Shown here piece by piece: positions 36,412 to 47,353 of a stretch of 64,000 bases of DNA. Each line of letters starts with the position of its first letter. Positions within the stretch are counted from its first letter, which is position 1. The notes beneath the pieces are model-generated. The model saw only the letters and a program-made list of their open reading frames with translations, was not told where the DNA came from and searched no databases. This DNA comes from an uncultured Pseudomonadota bacterium (GTDB lineage: Bacteria > Pseudomonadota > Gammaproteobacteria > Methylococcales > Methylomonadaceae), in the NCBI GenBank assembly GCA_903848935.1, contig CAINHO010000006.1:1-64000 (forward strand). The letters are read 5' to 3'. Position numbers and translations under genes: made by a program.

Positions 36412-36777
36412 TTAACTAAAAAATAAAATAACTGTCCAAGTAATTGCCGCCCAAATGAGCGAGAGCATTACCGCCGCCGAACCAATGTCTTTGGCTCGAC
36501 CTGAAAGTTCATGTTGTTCTAAACCGATTCGATCGACCACAGTTTCAATCGCTGAATTCAGTAGTTCGACCAGTAAAATTAAAATGACGCTGCCAATTAA
36601 AAGCAGTATTTCGAGTGAATTTTTAGCCAAAAAAAATGCCGCTGGACAAGCGACAATCAACAGTAAAATTTCTTGCCTAAAAGCATCTTCGTGTTGCCAA
36701 GTGACTTTAAAGCCCGCGATTGAAAATCGTGTTGCATTTCGTAAACGTTCAAAACCTTTTACGTGCTGATTTGCCAT
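36412..36777 (-). CDS. dgkA: Diacylglycerol kinase
   Basis: A 121-residue integral membrane kinase that recycles diacylglycerol to phosphatidic acid. NATRFSIAGFKVTWQHEDAFRQE at the N-terminus, then three membrane segments, with the catalytic ELLNSAIETVVDRIG motif and SGRAKDIGSAAVMLSL. Adjacent, without gap, to gcvH. Confidence 0.94.
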   Translation of the reverse strand: MANQHVKGFERLRNATRFSIAGFKVTWQHEDAFRQEILLLIVACPAAFFLAKNSLEILLLIGSVILILLVELLNSAIETVVDRIGLEQHELSGRAKDIGSAAVMLSLIWAAITWTVILFFS

Positions 36778-37161
36778 TTAGGTAGTAATCATGGTTTCGT
36801 AAGCAGTAGGTGAGAGAAGTTTTTCGACTTCACTCAAATCGTCAGCTTTCACGCAAAAAAGCCACGCTTCGTAAGCCGAATCATTGATTTTTTCAGGATC
36901 ATCCATGACGACTTGATTGATAGCAATGATTTTACCTGAAACGGGGCTTGAAATATCGGAGGCAGTTTTGACGGATTCGATAGTTGCACAGCTTTCGTTT
37001 GCACTGACTTTGCGACCTAAATCGGGAAGTTCGACATAAACTAAATCGCCCAATTCTTGTTGAGCGAAATCAGTAATACCAACGCGTACGAGATTATCGT
37101 CTTCGATTTGCGCCCATTCGTGGGATAAAGCGTATTTTAAATGTTCAGGCAAAAGACTCAT
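36778..37161 (-). CDS. gcvH: Glycine cleavage system H protein
   Basis: A 127-residue lipoyl-carrier protein that shuttles the aminomethyl group between the P and T proteins. The lipoylation Lys is in CATIESVKTASDISSPVSG, and the start SLLPEHLKYALSHEWAQIEDDNLVRVGITDFAQ is typical. The P, T and L genes are not nearby, so it is encoded apart from the rest of the system. Confidence 0.96.
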   Translation of the reverse strand: MSLLPEHLKYALSHEWAQIEDDNLVRVGITDFAQQELGDLVYVELPDLGRKVSANESCATIESVKTASDISSPVSGKIIAINQVVMDDPEKINDSAYEAWLFCVKADDLSEVEKLLSPTAYETMITT

Positions 37162-37228
37162 AACAGAATTCCTGCGTGGTAAAAATTGGATTTGTTTAAG
37201 AAAAGCGAGAAGTTATAGCGAAGATATG

Positions 37229-37304
37229 TGGCGTCCCCAAGGGGGTTCGAACCCCTGTTACCGCCGTGAAAGGGCGGTGTCCTAGACCACTAGACGATGG
37301 GGAC
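37229..37304 (-). tRNA. tRNA-Glu (TTC), copy 1
   Basis: A 76-base cloverleaf: acceptor GTCCCCA / TGGGGAC, anticodon loop CTTTCAC region with anticodon TTC, T-loop GGTTCGAACCC, encoded CCA. Differs from copy 2 by one base in the D-arm region. Confidence 0.96.
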
Positions 37305-37342
37305 TAGATATTCTGAAAATTTTTGAAACGTAAATCTAAAAA

Positions 37343-37418
37343 TGGCGTCCCCAAGGGGGTTCGAACCCCTGTTACCGCCGTGAAAGGGCGGTGTCCTAGG
37401 CCACTAGACGATGGGGAC
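37343..37418 (-). tRNA. tRNA-Glu (TTC), copy 2
   Basis: A near-identical tandem copy of the neighbouring tRNA-Glu, 38 bases away and on the same strand, with one base difference. Encoded CCA is present. The pair and tRNA-Ala probably form one transcript. Confidence 0.96.
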
Positions 37419-37442
37419 TAGATTTAGATTTTTAATACTTTT

Positions 37443-37518
37443 TGGTGGAGCTAAGCGGAATCGAACCGCTGACCTCAACACTGCCAGTGTTGCGCTCTAC
37501 CAATTGAGCTATAGCCCC
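37443..37518 (-). tRNA. tRNA-Ala (GGC)
   Basis: A 76-base tRNA with acceptor GGGGCTA / TAGCTCC, which includes the G3-U70 pair that identifies alanine tRNAs, anticodon loop CTGGCAG (anticodon GGC), T-loop GGTTCGATTCC and encoded CCA. First in the tRNA cluster in transcription order. Confidence 0.96.
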
Positions 37519-37622
37519 GTATTGAGACGCGAATTCTACAGGTTTTGAGTTTAATGTCCAGTTTAAATTTGAATTTTATCTACTTTTTGTGTTCAAACTG
37601 GACATTTTCGCTACAAATCGTG

Positions 37623-38927
37623 TTATTTCAATCGATATTCTGCTGAACGCGCATGAGCCGTTAAGCTCTCACCCCGTGCCAAAATTGAGGCAACTTTGCC
37701 CAACGTGTTCGCACCTTCTGCTGAACAATTGATTAAACTCGACCGTTTTTGAAAATCATAAACGCCTAACGGTGACGAAAAACGCGCGGTGCTTGAAGTT
37801 GGTAAAACGTGATTTGGCCCAGCACAATAATCACCTAACGCTTCAGCTGTATAACGTCCCATAAAAATCGCGCCGGCGTGCCGAATTTTTTCACACAAGG
37901 TTTCGGGATTTTCTACCGATAATTCCAAATGTTCAGGCGCAATAATGTTTGCGACTTCAGCGGCTTGTTCCAGATTCTGAACCAAAATTAACGCCCCACG
38001 ATTTGTGAGTGAGGTACGAATAATTTCAGCACGTTCCATTGTCGGCAACAGCGCGTTAATACTTGCTTCGACAGTTTCCAAATATGCCGCATCGTCACTA
38101 ATCAAAATAGATTGCGCGTCTTCATCGTGTTCGGCTTGCGAAAATAAATCCATCGCAATCCAATCAGGATTCGTTTTGCCGTCACAAATAATTAAAATTT
38201 CCGACGGCCCTGCAATCATATCAATGCCGACTTGACCAAAAACCATTTTTTTCGCGGTTGCCACATAGATATTGCCTGGTCCAACAATTTTTGCCACCGC
38301 TGGAATCGTCTCGGTTCCATAAGCCAAGGCGGCAACGGCTTGTGCGCCACCAATCGCAAAAACGCTATCCACACCCGCTAAATATGCCGCCGCTAAAACT
38401 AATTCATTGGTTTCACCATTTGGCGTAGGCACAACCATAATCAATTCTGGCACGCCAGCGACTTTTGCAGGAATCGCATTCATTAAAACAGACGATGGAT
38501 AAGCCGCTTTTCCACCTGGAACGTACAAGCCCACGCGGTCTAATGGTGTAACTTTTTGACCGAGTATCGAGCCGTCTGCTTCGGTGTATTGCCACGATTC
38601 CATTTTTTGTTTTTCAGCATACGCACGAATGCGTTGTGCTGCTTGTTCCAAAGCTTGTGCTTGTTCAGCGGGTAAATTATCCCACGCAGCTTTTAATTTT
38701 TCTTTTGGAATTTCTAATTCGCTCGCTTCAGAAACAGCGCAATGGTCAAAACGGTTGGTATATTCAATCACTGCCGAATCGCCGTTTTTACGCACGTCAG
38801 CAATGATTTCTAGCACACGTTGGTGAATGGCTAAATCGTCGGTTTCATTCCACGCGAGTAAATCTTTTAATTGTGCGTTGAAATTTGTGTCGGTTGCGTT
38901 GAGTTTTTTAACTGTGATAGTTGTCAT
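37623..38927 (-). CDS. hisD: Histidinol dehydrogenase
   Basis: A 434-residue zinc enzyme carrying out the last two steps of histidine synthesis. Landmarks: [51 protein letters not shown], the zinc/catalytic residues in [18 protein letters not shown] and [18 protein letters not shown]. In related genomes hisD normally follows hisG directly; here a toxin-antitoxin pair and a hydrophobic small gene lie between. Confidence 0.96.
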   Translation of the reverse strand: MTTITVKKLNATDTNFNAQLKDLLAWNETDDLAIHQRVLEIIADVRKNGDSAVIEYTNRFDHCAVSEASELEIPKEKLKAAWDNLPAEQAQALEQAAQRIRAYAEKQKMESWQYTEADGSILGQKVTPLDRVGLYVPGGKAAYPSSVLMNAIPAKVAGVPELIMVVPTPNGETNELVLAAAYLAGVDSVFAIGGAQAVAALAYGTETIPAVAKIVGPGNIYVATAKKMVFGQVGIDMIAGPSEILIICDGKTNPDWIAMDLFSQAEHDEDAQSILISDDAAYLETVEASINALLPTMERAEIIRTSLTNRGALILVQNLEQAAEVANIIAPEHLELSVENPETLCEKIRHAGAIFMGRYTAEALGDYCAGPNHVLPTSSTARFSSPLGVYDFQKRSSLINCSAEGANTLGKVASILARGESLTAHARSAEYRLK

Positions 38928-39010
38928 AATTTTTTTAGTCTAAAAGTGGATTTAAAAATGGATTCATTTAATACGCGAATGAAATCGAATCGAGCGTGAT
39001 AGACATGCTT

Positions 39011-39292
39011 TCAGAATAACTCACTGTGCGAACCCGTTCGAGTTAAAACAATCTTGTCCACTGTCGATTGATAAATCAGCAACCAATTGGGTCTGATGTG
39101 GCATTCTTTATGGTTTTTCCAATTGCCCGTTAAATAATGATCTTTGTATTTTTCAGGCAACGGTTGATTTCGTAAAAGTAAATCGATGACAACCAACAAA
39201 TCATCGATAGCATAACGTCCCGAATTTTTCACACGTTTCAAATCTTGTTTAAATTGCGAAGTTTGAACAACCGTTTTCACGTTGCGTCCCAT
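39011..39292 (-). CDS. YafQ-family mRNA interferase toxin
   Basis: A 93-residue RelE-fold toxin of the YafQ group: TSQFKQDLKRVKNSGRY at the N-terminus, LPEKYKDHYLTGNWKNHKECHIRPNWLLIYQ in the core, and the C-terminal LTRTGSHSELF. The catalytic His residues of YafQ (in DHxL, ECHI and the C-terminal GSHS) are all present, so it is probably active. It overlaps the antitoxin gene by 16 bases, antitoxin first, the usual order. Confidence 0.92.
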   Translation of the reverse strand: MGRNVKTVVQTSQFKQDLKRVKNSGRYAIDDLLVVIDLLLRNQPLPEKYKDHYLTGNWKNHKECHIRPNWLLIYQSTVDKIVLTRTGSHSELF

Positions 39293-39507
39293 TGCTGACG
39301 TAAATCATTTAAACTCACCGTTTCATATTCACCTCGTTCAGCGGATTCCATTGCTTCAATCGTCACACGATTAGGCGTTTTAGAATCAATCTGACGTTTA
39401 TTTTTAAATTGCACAAACTCGACAAATCGCAACACGTCTTCTAAATCTTCAGTTGGTAATTCGTGGGTTTGTTGATAAAGGCTTCTTTCTATTTCTTGTC
39501 TTTGCAT
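39277..39507 (-). CDS. Antitoxin of the YafQ-type pair
   Basis: A 76-residue small protein. The N-terminal part (LYQQTHELPTEDLEDVLRFVEFVQFKNK) resembles DUF2281-type antitoxins rather than the ribbon-helix-helix DinJ that usually goes with YafQ; the C-terminal segment (ESAERGEYETVSLNDLRQQWD) looks like the toxin-neutralising tail. The pairing of a DUF2281-like antitoxin with a YafQ toxin is somewhat unusual. Confidence 0.8.
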   Translation of the reverse strand: MQRQEIERSLYQQTHELPTEDLEDVLRFVEFVQFKNKRQIDSKTPNRVTIEAMESAERGEYETVSLNDLRQQWDAT

Positions 39508-39675
39508 TTCAAACTCCTAAAGTTATTTCGTTATTGTTTGATTGAGTCTAAAAGTAAATTTAATGTGCGAATTCTACGGTTAATGCCGCCGATTTGAAAG
39601 ATGGATTTATGACAGCAGATTGATTGACAGCGGGGAATAGCAAGAAAACGGTTTGAATTTATTTGGAAAACTAAA

Positions 39676-39700
39676 AAGCCGTTTGATGACCAAACGGCTT
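39676..39700 (-). terminator. Terminator of the Gly-rich hydrophobic gene
   Basis: AAGCCGTTTG / CAAACGGCTT stem with a five-base loop; on the minus strand it is followed by a T-run. Confidence 0.85.
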
Positions 39701-39718
39701 CAGCATGAAATATATAAA

Positions 39719-40084
39719 TTAGCTAGTCGCGGCTACTACACCTGTTGACACAACCGCTCCAGTGGCGACACCCGTAGTAGCAATAACAGTTGCACCACCA
39801 GCCATGCCCGCACCGCCAGCAGTTAATGCACCTCCTCCAATAGCTGCTAAGGATGCGTTCGTTAGAGCAGCACCTGTTAATGTGCTAATTGCCGTACCTG
39901 TAGTGGCTGTAGCACCAAGCAAACCAGCCCCTCCAGCTGCCGTTGCAATTACTGGGGCATATGCAAGCGCAAGACCTCCCGTTCCTACAGTTACAGCAAC
40001 TGCGGTCAATGATTTTATTGGATTTTCAGCTACAAAATCTACTGCGTCGCCGATGGTATCAAATATCGAATCAAAAATGCTCAT
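39719..40084 (-). CDS. Gly/Ala-rich hydrophobic small protein
   Basis: A 121-residue protein. A short amphipathic start (MSIFDSIFDTIGDAVDFVAENPIKSL) is followed by about 90 residues of Ala, Gly, Thr and Val with several potential membrane helices and a conserved-looking LTGAALTNASLAAIGGGALTAGG core with GxxxG-type spacing. GGAG lies near the ATG. Similar Ala/Gly-rich segments occur in pore-forming peptides, in bacteriocins and at the ends of some bacterial immunity effectors; I cannot choose. No immunity or export gene is next to it. It has its own terminator. Confidence 0.65.
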   Translation of the reverse strand: MSIFDSIFDTIGDAVDFVAENPIKSLTAVAVTVGTGGLALAYAPVIATAAGGAGLLGATATTGTAISTLTGAALTNASLAAIGGGALTAGGAGMAGGATVIATTGVATGAVVSTGVVAATS

Positions 40085-40314
40085 GGTATTCTCCTAAATT
40101 CAAATAAAGGACAAAAGTGGAAAAGAAGCTATATGCTACTAGCATCTAATCAGTACGTTGTGTTGAGCGTAATCCGTCATGCACTCAAGCACTTGGAATG
40201 CTATCACAAAATTTCCACCACTTCACCTTGTAATATGAAACAAAAATAATCAGGCGTAAAAAAGCCGACATCGAAAATAACTTCAATGGCGGCTTTTTTT
40301 GGTGAGTTTGGTCT
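40085..40314. other. Intergenic region between hisG and the Gly-rich gene
   Basis: Holds the hisG terminator at its left end and the promoter of the Gly-rich gene at its right end. No further gene or RNA is seen. Confidence 0.5.
40258..40300 (-). terminator. Terminator of the mla-murA-hisG run
   Basis: Imperfect stem GCCG-CAT / ATGGCGGC with A- and T-runs on its flanks. It implies that hisG is now the last gene of its transcript and hisD is transcribed separately. Confidence 0.7.
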
Positions 40315-40944
40315 TTAACCGTTTTCAATCAATGCGTTTTCAAACTGCGTCAATAATTCACTAATCGCCGCATTTTTCATTTTCATTGCTGCTTTATTAA
40401 CCACCAAACGTGAACTGATATTCATAATTAACTCGCGCGGTTCTAAATTATTAGCGCGTAACGTATTGCCCGTATCCACCAAATCAACAATGCAATCTGC
40501 TAAACCCACGAGTGGCGCAAGTTCCATCGAACCATAAAGTTTAATAATTTCGGCTTGAATACCTAAACTCGCAAAATACGATTGGGCAATCGTGACATAT
40601 TTCGTCGCCACACGCACACGTCCAGAAATGGCGGGCGCATCTTTGTGAGCCGCCGTCATCAATTTACAGCGAGCAATGTTCAAATCAATCGGTTCGTACA
40701 AATTTTCTGCACCGTGTTCAATCAATACATCTTTTCCGGCAATGCCCATATCTGCCGCGCCATATTCCACAAAAGTTGGTACGTCGGTGGCACGAATAAT
40801 CACCAACTGAACATCCTCACGGGTCGTCGGTAAAATTAACTTCCGACTTGTTTCGGGATCATCAATCGGCTGAATCCCCATTTTCGCCAACAACGGCAAG
40901 GCTTCTTCGTAAATTCGCCCTTTTGAAACGGCTATCGTAATCAT
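40315..40944 (-). CDS. hisG: ATP phosphoribosyltransferase, short form
   Basis: A 209-residue catalytic subunit for the first step of histidine synthesis. [23 protein letters not shown], the PRPP region [17 protein letters not shown], and the [21 protein letters not shown] segment are typical. It lacks the C-terminal regulatory domain, so it needs HisZ, which is not in the window. ATG 40944 with AAGGCGG upstream is preferred to an ATG eight codons earlier that would overlap murA. Confidence 0.95.
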   Translation of the reverse strand: MITIAVSKGRIYEEALPLLAKMGIQPIDDPETSRKLILPTTREDVQLVIIRATDVPTFVEYGAADMGIAGKDVLIEHGAENLYEPIDLNIARCKLMTAAHKDAPAISGRVRVATKYVTIAQSYFASLGIQAEIIKLYGSMELAPLVGLADCIVDLVDTGNTLRANNLEPRELIMNISSRLVVNKAAMKMKNAAISELLTQFENALIENG

Positions 40945-40954
40945 CGTGACCGCC

Positions 40955-42544
<1,590 letters not shown>

Positions 42545-42548
<4 letters not shown>

Positions 42549-43048
42549 TTTTTGCCTTTCTTTTCTTCAGCGGGAGCTTTTTTTTCTTCGGCAGATTTAA
42601 ACAAAAATTGCCCCAAGGCTTTTTCTAAAATGATTGCAGAATTAGTGATTTCGATTTTGCTGCCGTTTTTCAAATAATCACTTGAACCGCCACCGTCTAA
42701 ACTTACATATTGTTCGCCCAATAAACCAGCGGTATAAACGCTCGCCGAACTGTCATCAGGCAAGGTTTTATATTGGTCATCAATGTCCATTTTCACAATG
42801 GATTCATACGTTTTTTGGTCGAACGTAATGGCTTTCACGCTGCCAATTTTCACACCAGCCGCCGAAACAGCAGACTTTACTTTCAAGCCGCCCGAATTTG
42901 AAAAACGGGCGGTGATTTCAAACGTGTTGCTGTGCGAAAACGAACTTAAATTACTGACTTGTAAACCAAGAAAAAACAAACTGGCAATTCCAGCGGCAAC
43001 AAATAGCCCAACTAATGTGTCTTGAGTGTGGGTGTGTGTGTGCGGCAT
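42545..43048 (-). CDS. mlaD: MlaD, MCE-domain periplasmic lipid-binding subunit
   Basis: A 167-residue protein with one N-terminal membrane anchor (DTLVGLFVAAGIASLFFLGLQ) and an MCE domain with ARFSNSGGLKVKSAVSAAGVKIGSV and YVSLDGGGSSDYLKNGSKI. The C-terminus is a charged Lys/Glu tail (EEKKAPAEEKKGKK). The first residues, MPHTHTHTQDT, come from a CA dinucleotide run and are not usual for MlaD. Confidence 0.93.
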
Positions 43049-43051
43049 AAC

Positions 43052-43831
43052 TCAATTATCTCCAAACATAAGCGCGGTCAAAATAAAATCTAATCCTAAA
43101 ATACTAAACGCGGAATTTACAACAGTTCGCGTGGTGGCGCGACTTACGCCTTCGGCAGTTGGAATCGCGTCGTAACCTTCAAATAGTGCAATCCACGAAG
43201 TCACAAAACCAAACACAATGCTTTTGATGACACCGTTAATAATGTCGCCGCGAAAATCGAGATTGGCTTGCATTTGTGACCAATAAGCCCCGTCGTCAAC
43301 GCCTAATAATCCTGTGCCAACGACTTGTCCACCAATAATTCCCACCGCGCTAAACAAGGCAGCGAGTAATGGCATCGACAAAAATCCTGCTAAAAAACGT
43401 GGTGAAATAATGCGTTTGATGGGGTCAATCGCCATCATTTCCATGCCTGATAATTGTTCGGTGGCTTTCATTAAACCGATTTCTGCGGTCAATGCTGAAC
43501 CTGCTCGCCCTGCGAATAATAATGCGGCAACGACAGGGCCGAGTTCACGCACTAACGAGGTGGCGACCATTACGCCTAATGTTTCTTCCGCGCCAAAACG
43601 CGACAAAAGGTAAAAGCCTTGCAAGCCTAAAACCATGCCGACGAATAAACCCGAAATGGTAATAATCAAAAACGACAGTACGCCGACAGAATGCAATTGT
43701 TTCAGCAACAAACGGGGGCGAACACAAACGCTAGAAATCCCCGCAAGTATGCTGATGAGAAAAAAGCTGCTACGTCCGAGTTTAGTAAAACTAGCCCGTG
43801 TCGTTGCGCCTAAATAGTGAAAAAATTCCAT
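43052..43831 (-). CDS. mlaE: MlaE, ABC permease of the phospholipid transporter
   Basis: A 259-residue permease with five to six membrane segments. Family motifs [71 protein letters not shown] are present in order from about residue 60. It lies three bases after mlaF's overlap point and before mlaD. Confidence 0.95.
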   Translation of the reverse strand: MEFFHYLGATTRASFTKLGRSSFFLISILAGISSVCVRPRLLLKQLHSVGVLSFLIITISGLFVGMVLGLQGFYLLSRFGAEETLGVMVATSLVRELGPVVAALLFAGRAGSALTAEIGLMKATEQLSGMEMMAIDPIKRIISPRFLAGFLSMPLLAALFSAVGIIGGQVVGTGLLGVDDGAYWSQMQANLDFRGDIINGVIKSIVFGFVTSWIALFEGYDAIPTAEGVSRATTRTVVNSAFSILGLDFILTALMFGDN

Positions 43832-44721
43832 TACGAATACCGTTTCCGTTTGGCGTTTCTATCACTCGGCGGACGTTGGCGCGAAAACAAGGGTTGGAAT
43901 GACTTTTCAGAGTGCAATAAATCATCCATATATTCTTTGGCGGGGTAGTGAAAATGCACGGGACCATCTGCTGCACCGTTCATAAATTGCTGTACCCATT
44001 CGGACGACGAATGTTTGATTTGTTCGGGCGTACCTTGTCCAACAACTTTACCTTCTGAAAGTACATAAATGTAATCGGCAATTGCCGCTGTTTCGTAAAC
44101 ATCGTGTGAGACGATAATGCTGGTCAAACCCAACGTAGTATTTAACGATTTAATCAATAATACCAACGCGCCCATTGAAATCGGATCTTGTCCCGTAAAA
44201 GGTTCGTCATACATAATCATCATTGGGTCGAGTGCAATGGCGCGTGCTAATGCGACTCGTCGTGCCATACCTCCCGATAATTCATTCGGCATTAAATTGC
44301 GTGCGCCACGCAAACCAACCGCTTCTAATTTCATCAACACCAACGAGCGAATCATCGACTCAGGCAAATGCGTGTGTTCGCGCACCGGATAAGCGACGTT
44401 ATCAAAAACATTCATATCCGTCAGCAACGCGCCACTTTGAAACAACATCCCCATGCGTTTTCGTAAGGTATAAAGTTCGTCGCGTTTTAAATGATGCACG
44501 TCGCGCCCATTCACAGTCACCGAACCTTGTGCGGGAAAAAGTTGTCCACCGATAATTTTTAATAATGTAGTTTTGCCTGTGCCGCTGGGACCCATGATGG
44601 CGGTGATTTTGCCGCGTTCAAATTCGAGTGAAATATCATCAAAAATTTTCCTTTCACCACGGGAAAACGTCAAGTTGTGAACGCTAACTAAACTGTCTTG
44701 AGTGGGATTGAGATTGTCCAT
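43831..44721 (-). CDS. mlaF: MlaF, ABC ATPase of the phospholipid transporter
   Basis: A 296-residue ATPase. Walker [13 protein letters not shown], signature [20 protein letters not shown], Walker [15 protein letters not shown] and switch His in IVSHDVYE. It is longer than E. coli MlaF by a C-terminal extension of about 25 residues (after [18 protein letters not shown]), part of which is basic ([16 protein letters not shown]). First gene of mlaFEDB-murA-hisG. Confidence 0.95.
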   Translation of the reverse strand: MDNLNPTQDSLVSVHNLTFSRGERKIFDDISLEFERGKITAIMGPSGTGKTTLLKIIGGQLFPAQGSVTVNGRDVHHLKRDELYTLRKRMGMLFQSGALLTDMNVFDNVAYPVREHTHLPESMIRSLVLMKLEAVGLRGARNLMPNELSGGMARRVALARAIALDPMMIMYDEPFTGQDPISMGALVLLIKSLNTTLGLTSIIVSHDVYETAAIADYIYVLSEGKVVGQGTPEQIKHSSSEWVQQFMNGAADGPVHFHYPAKEYMDDLLHSEKSFQPLFSRQRPPSDRNAKRKRYS

Positions 44722-44852
44722 GCGGGTAAAATTAAAGTGTTGAAAGCGGATGTTATGTGGCTAAGTCTAACATTGCGTAAGAAAGGTGTAAAAGGAATAG
44801 GCGAATTCAGCTAGCAAGTATAGATTTCGCCGTTATTTTTTAACATATCAAT

Positions 44853-44885
44853 CATGACATCATCGGTTAACAACCGTGTGTCATG
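44853..44885 (+). terminator. Hairpin in the gap between the R-M operon and mlaF
   Basis: CATGACA / TGTCATG with an inner CGGTT / AACCG stem, followed on the plus strand by a T-run. As there is no plus-strand gene before it, it may act as a weak end for the minus-strand R-M operon or block antisense transcription. Confidence 0.5.
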
Positions 44886-44903
44886 GTTTTTTCTCTTTTG
44901 GGT

Positions 44904-45179
44904 TCACTTTATTTCAAATGCAGGTTTGTCGTATTGACGATTTCCAATCGAATCCATTGGCAAAATTTTATTGCCTTCAATTCGATAACTTTGTTTATCG
45001 TAACGCTTATTGCCGATGGAGTCCGTTTCATAAATTCGCCCATTATCTGTAATCGTGTAAGACGGTTTATTGTATTGACGATTGCCAATTGAATCGTCGG
45101 TTGAATAAATGCGTTTGTCAGTTTGCACAGTAAGCGAAAACAGGAGTGTGCTAAGGTAAATTAAGTGCTTAATTTTCAT
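44904..45179 (-). CDS. Small secreted protein with three DSIGN repeats
   Basis: A 91-residue protein: signal peptide (MKIKHLIYLSTLLFSLTVQT), then three copies of a roughly 26-residue unit built around DSIGNRQYNKPSY, DSIGNKRYDKQSY and DSIGNRQYDKPAF, separated by short I-x-x-NGRIYE or GNKILPM links. The pattern suggests a small beta-hairpin repeat protein in the periplasm. The family is not named to me. Its ATG overlaps the methyltransferase stop by four bases, placing a secreted protein at the end of an R-M operon. Confidence 0.75.
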   Translation of the reverse strand: MKIKHLIYLSTLLFSLTVQTDKRIYSTDDSIGNRQYNKPSYTITDNGRIYETDSIGNKRYDKQSYRIEGNKILPMDSIGNRQYDKPAFEIK

Positions 45180-46318
45180 TTCTCAATCAAAAAAATAAAC
45201 TCTCGATTTTGTTTTTCAGCTTCTCTTAGCCATTCATTTGTCCATTTCATTTCAGCCATGACGTTTTTCTTGTAATCAATTTCAATGGTTTTAATAACGT
45301 TACCGTGGCGGTTCAATATCGCATCTAATTCATTTGCTGTCGCCTTTCCACCCGAACTATAAGACAAAGCAACGTACTTTGCTTTTGCCGATTCGATTAA
45401 ACGTTCGATGGCTTTCACAGCAACAAATCCATCATTGTCGCGTCTAAAATCTTCAAATACCGAATTAACCACTTTATCAGAACAATCGGTTCGGCGATTT
45501 GCCGCGCCAAAAACAGTCGGTTTGTCATTCAAAATAATCGTTGTCCACAAATGGTAATAACTGGCGTAACGTACTCGTGACGGTGGCATTTTTTCATTAT
45601 TAGAGCCATAAGGCGGATCAAAATAAGCTAAATCAACCCCCGTATTTTCTAGCGCGTCGAACACATCCCTTTTTAAAACGTGATTCTCTTTTTCATTCAC
45701 CCAAACATTTGGGACTTTTAATTTCATCTTTTTATAAGAACGCGGCGACCAATCTTTTAAATAAGAAACATGATGCCCAAGCGAACTATCGACTTCGTCC
45801 ATTGCTAAAATCAAACTCGTTAGCGCAACGGCTTTATCAATTTCTGATAAATTCAACGTGTCAATTTCGTCCCGAATTGCATCTAATTTTTGAGTGTTAT
45901 GACGTTGCCAAATTCTTTTTGAACCATCGAGTTGAATCGCAGAACCGTTAAAATCCAAACCACCATAATTTTCCGTGAACCAACCGTCGTAACCTTTCAC
46001 CGCGTTCAATTGATTGATGAGTTCCTGATAATAATTGGGCGGCTGTTTATTTTTCAAATAACACAGACCAAAAATATAACTCCATTCTGAAATATCATTG
46101 CTAATCACAGTAAAACCACAGCGAGCAAAGGCTTGTGAAACACGCGTTGTTCCTGCAAATCCGTCCAATATCGTTTCGACTTCGATGCCTTCTAAAAGCG
46201 AAAGAATGTAAGGAATCAGTTTTAATTTTGAACCCGCATATTTCACGCCTTGCGTATTCGGATTATCGATAATCGCATTATTAAACAACGATAACGTTTG
46301 ATTACCCACGAACGCCAC
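45176..46318 (-). CDS. Type II D12-class adenine-specific DNA methyltransferase
   Basis: A 380-residue methyltransferase. SAM motif region KYAGSKLKLIPYI and ILDGFAGTTRVSQAFARCGFTVISNDISEW, catalytic DLAYFDPPYGSNNEKM at about 220, and a C-terminal half with YVALSYSSGGKAT. It protects host DNA from the neighbouring restriction protein. Its start overlaps that gene by 17 bases. Target sequence unknown. Confidence 0.9.
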   Translation of the reverse strand: MAFVGNQTLSLFNNAIIDNPNTQGVKYAGSKLKLIPYILSLLEGIEVETILDGFAGTTRVSQAFARCGFTVISNDISEWSYIFGLCYLKNKQPPNYYQELINQLNAVKGYDGWFTENYGGLDFNGSAIQLDGSKRIWQRHNTQKLDAIRDEIDTLNLSEIDKAVALTSLILAMDEVDSSLGHHVSYLKDWSPRSYKKMKLKVPNVWVNEKENHVLKRDVFDALENTGVDLAYFDPPYGSNNEKMPPSRVRYASYYHLWTTIILNDKPTVFGAANRRTDCSDKVVNSVFEDFRRDNDGFVAVKAIERLIESAKAKYVALSYSSGGKATANELDAILNRHGNVIKTIEIDYKKNVMAEMKWTNEWLREAEKQNREFIFLIEK

Positions 46319-47147
46319 TCTCTTGTTTAAGCCTTAAAATATCTTGTTTGATTTCGGCAAGCGCAATCTCATGACCTTTTGAACTTGAAATAAGCGCGTG
46401 CGAAAAAAGGTGAACTAAAATGTGATTGTGCGAATAATCAATCCAGCCGTTGGTAACGCTATTGAAATAAGGCAATGCGTTTTTAGTATTTGTCCAAAGT
46501 CCACGTTGAAGCGCGTTTGCATTCGCGCCACCATATCGAACTTCGCAAATGTATTGATTATTTTTATCAAAAAATCGATAAACAGGATGCTTGCGTCCTG
46601 AACCTTCGCTTTCTTTCTTAATCGAAACAGTTGAATGTCTGGCAAGTTCTGCATCGAAAACTAAAATGTTGCAACGCTGTTTTTTCTCATCGTAAATCAG
46701 TGGCAAAACGTTAATGTCACTGAAACATGAAAACGCTACATGATTAAATAGATTTTTAATTTCTTCGGCGTTATCAATCAAATCTCCGTATTTTTCCAAC
46801 ATGGGATACATTTGAAAATTTTTATCCGTCGATAATTGCAACGGGCCATCACCATAGGCTTTTAAACTAATTGGAAATTTTTCATTGGTGACTTCATTTT
46901 CAACGGTGATGTCTTCTTCTTTTGATTTTGCCCGATACAAATCTTTGCCGACGTGTATCGATTTGAAATCGTACATATATTGATTGATGAATTCCGAAAT
47001 GGCGATTTCAGCTAAATCACCGTGCGTTTTGTTGCCGATTAAACGCATGGTGAAAATGTTGCTCAATGTCATGGTTATCAACGTTGGATGTTTCTTTATG
47101 AACAGCCCAAATCGTTTTGTGAAATCTTTGTAGGCTTCTTTGCTCAA
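46302..47147 (-). CDS. Probable type II restriction endonuclease
   Basis: A 281-residue protein starting at TTG 47147 with AAGGA upstream. I do not recognise the specificity. A candidate PD-(D/E)xK site is the DITVENEVTNEKFPISLKAYGDGPL region at about 75-100 (acidic residues then a Lys in SLKAY). Its position, overlapping the methyltransferase gene, makes the cognate endonuclease the natural reading. Translation from TTG may keep its level low. The charged C-terminus (IKQDILRLKQESGVRG) is not informative. Confidence 0.75.
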   Translation of the reverse strand: MSKEAYKDFTKRFGLFIKKHPTLITMTLSNIFTMRLIGNKTHGDLAEIAISEFINQYMYDFKSIHVGKDLYRAKSKEEDITVENEVTNEKFPISLKAYGDGPLQLSTDKNFQMYPMLEKYGDLIDNAEEIKNLFNHVAFSCFSDINVLPLIYDEKKQRCNILVFDAELARHSTVSIKKESEGSGRKHPVYRFFDKNNQYICEVRYGGANANALQRGLWTNTKNALPYFNSVTNGWIDYSHNHILVHLFSHALISSSKGHEIALAEIKQDILRLKQESGVRG

Positions 47148-47353
47148 AATAGTTTCCTTGTAGTTGTTGGTTTAGATGTTTGGGCATTATAAACACACCG
47201 ACGACAGGTTATGTCATTTTGAAAACATTGAAGTAAAGAATTGTTAGATTTCCGACATAATTCCACGCGAACACTTCAAATAACCAGCGTTCTAATGGTA
47301 TATTGACGATGATAAAAATAAGAAAAACACAGTAACTAACAGGAGAGTTCTTA

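Noticed and set aside
37229-37418. Tandem near-identical tRNA-Glu genes as a possible integration (attachment) site
   Set aside because: The duplication is confined to the tRNAs; no integrase or element boundary lies beside them, and tandem tRNA-Glu copies are ordinary.
44853-44885. Possible small RNA gene in the mlaF/R-M gap, ending in a hairpin with T-run on the plus strand
   Set aside because: No promoter-like sequence is evident before it and the gap is only 182 bases; kept only as a hairpin.
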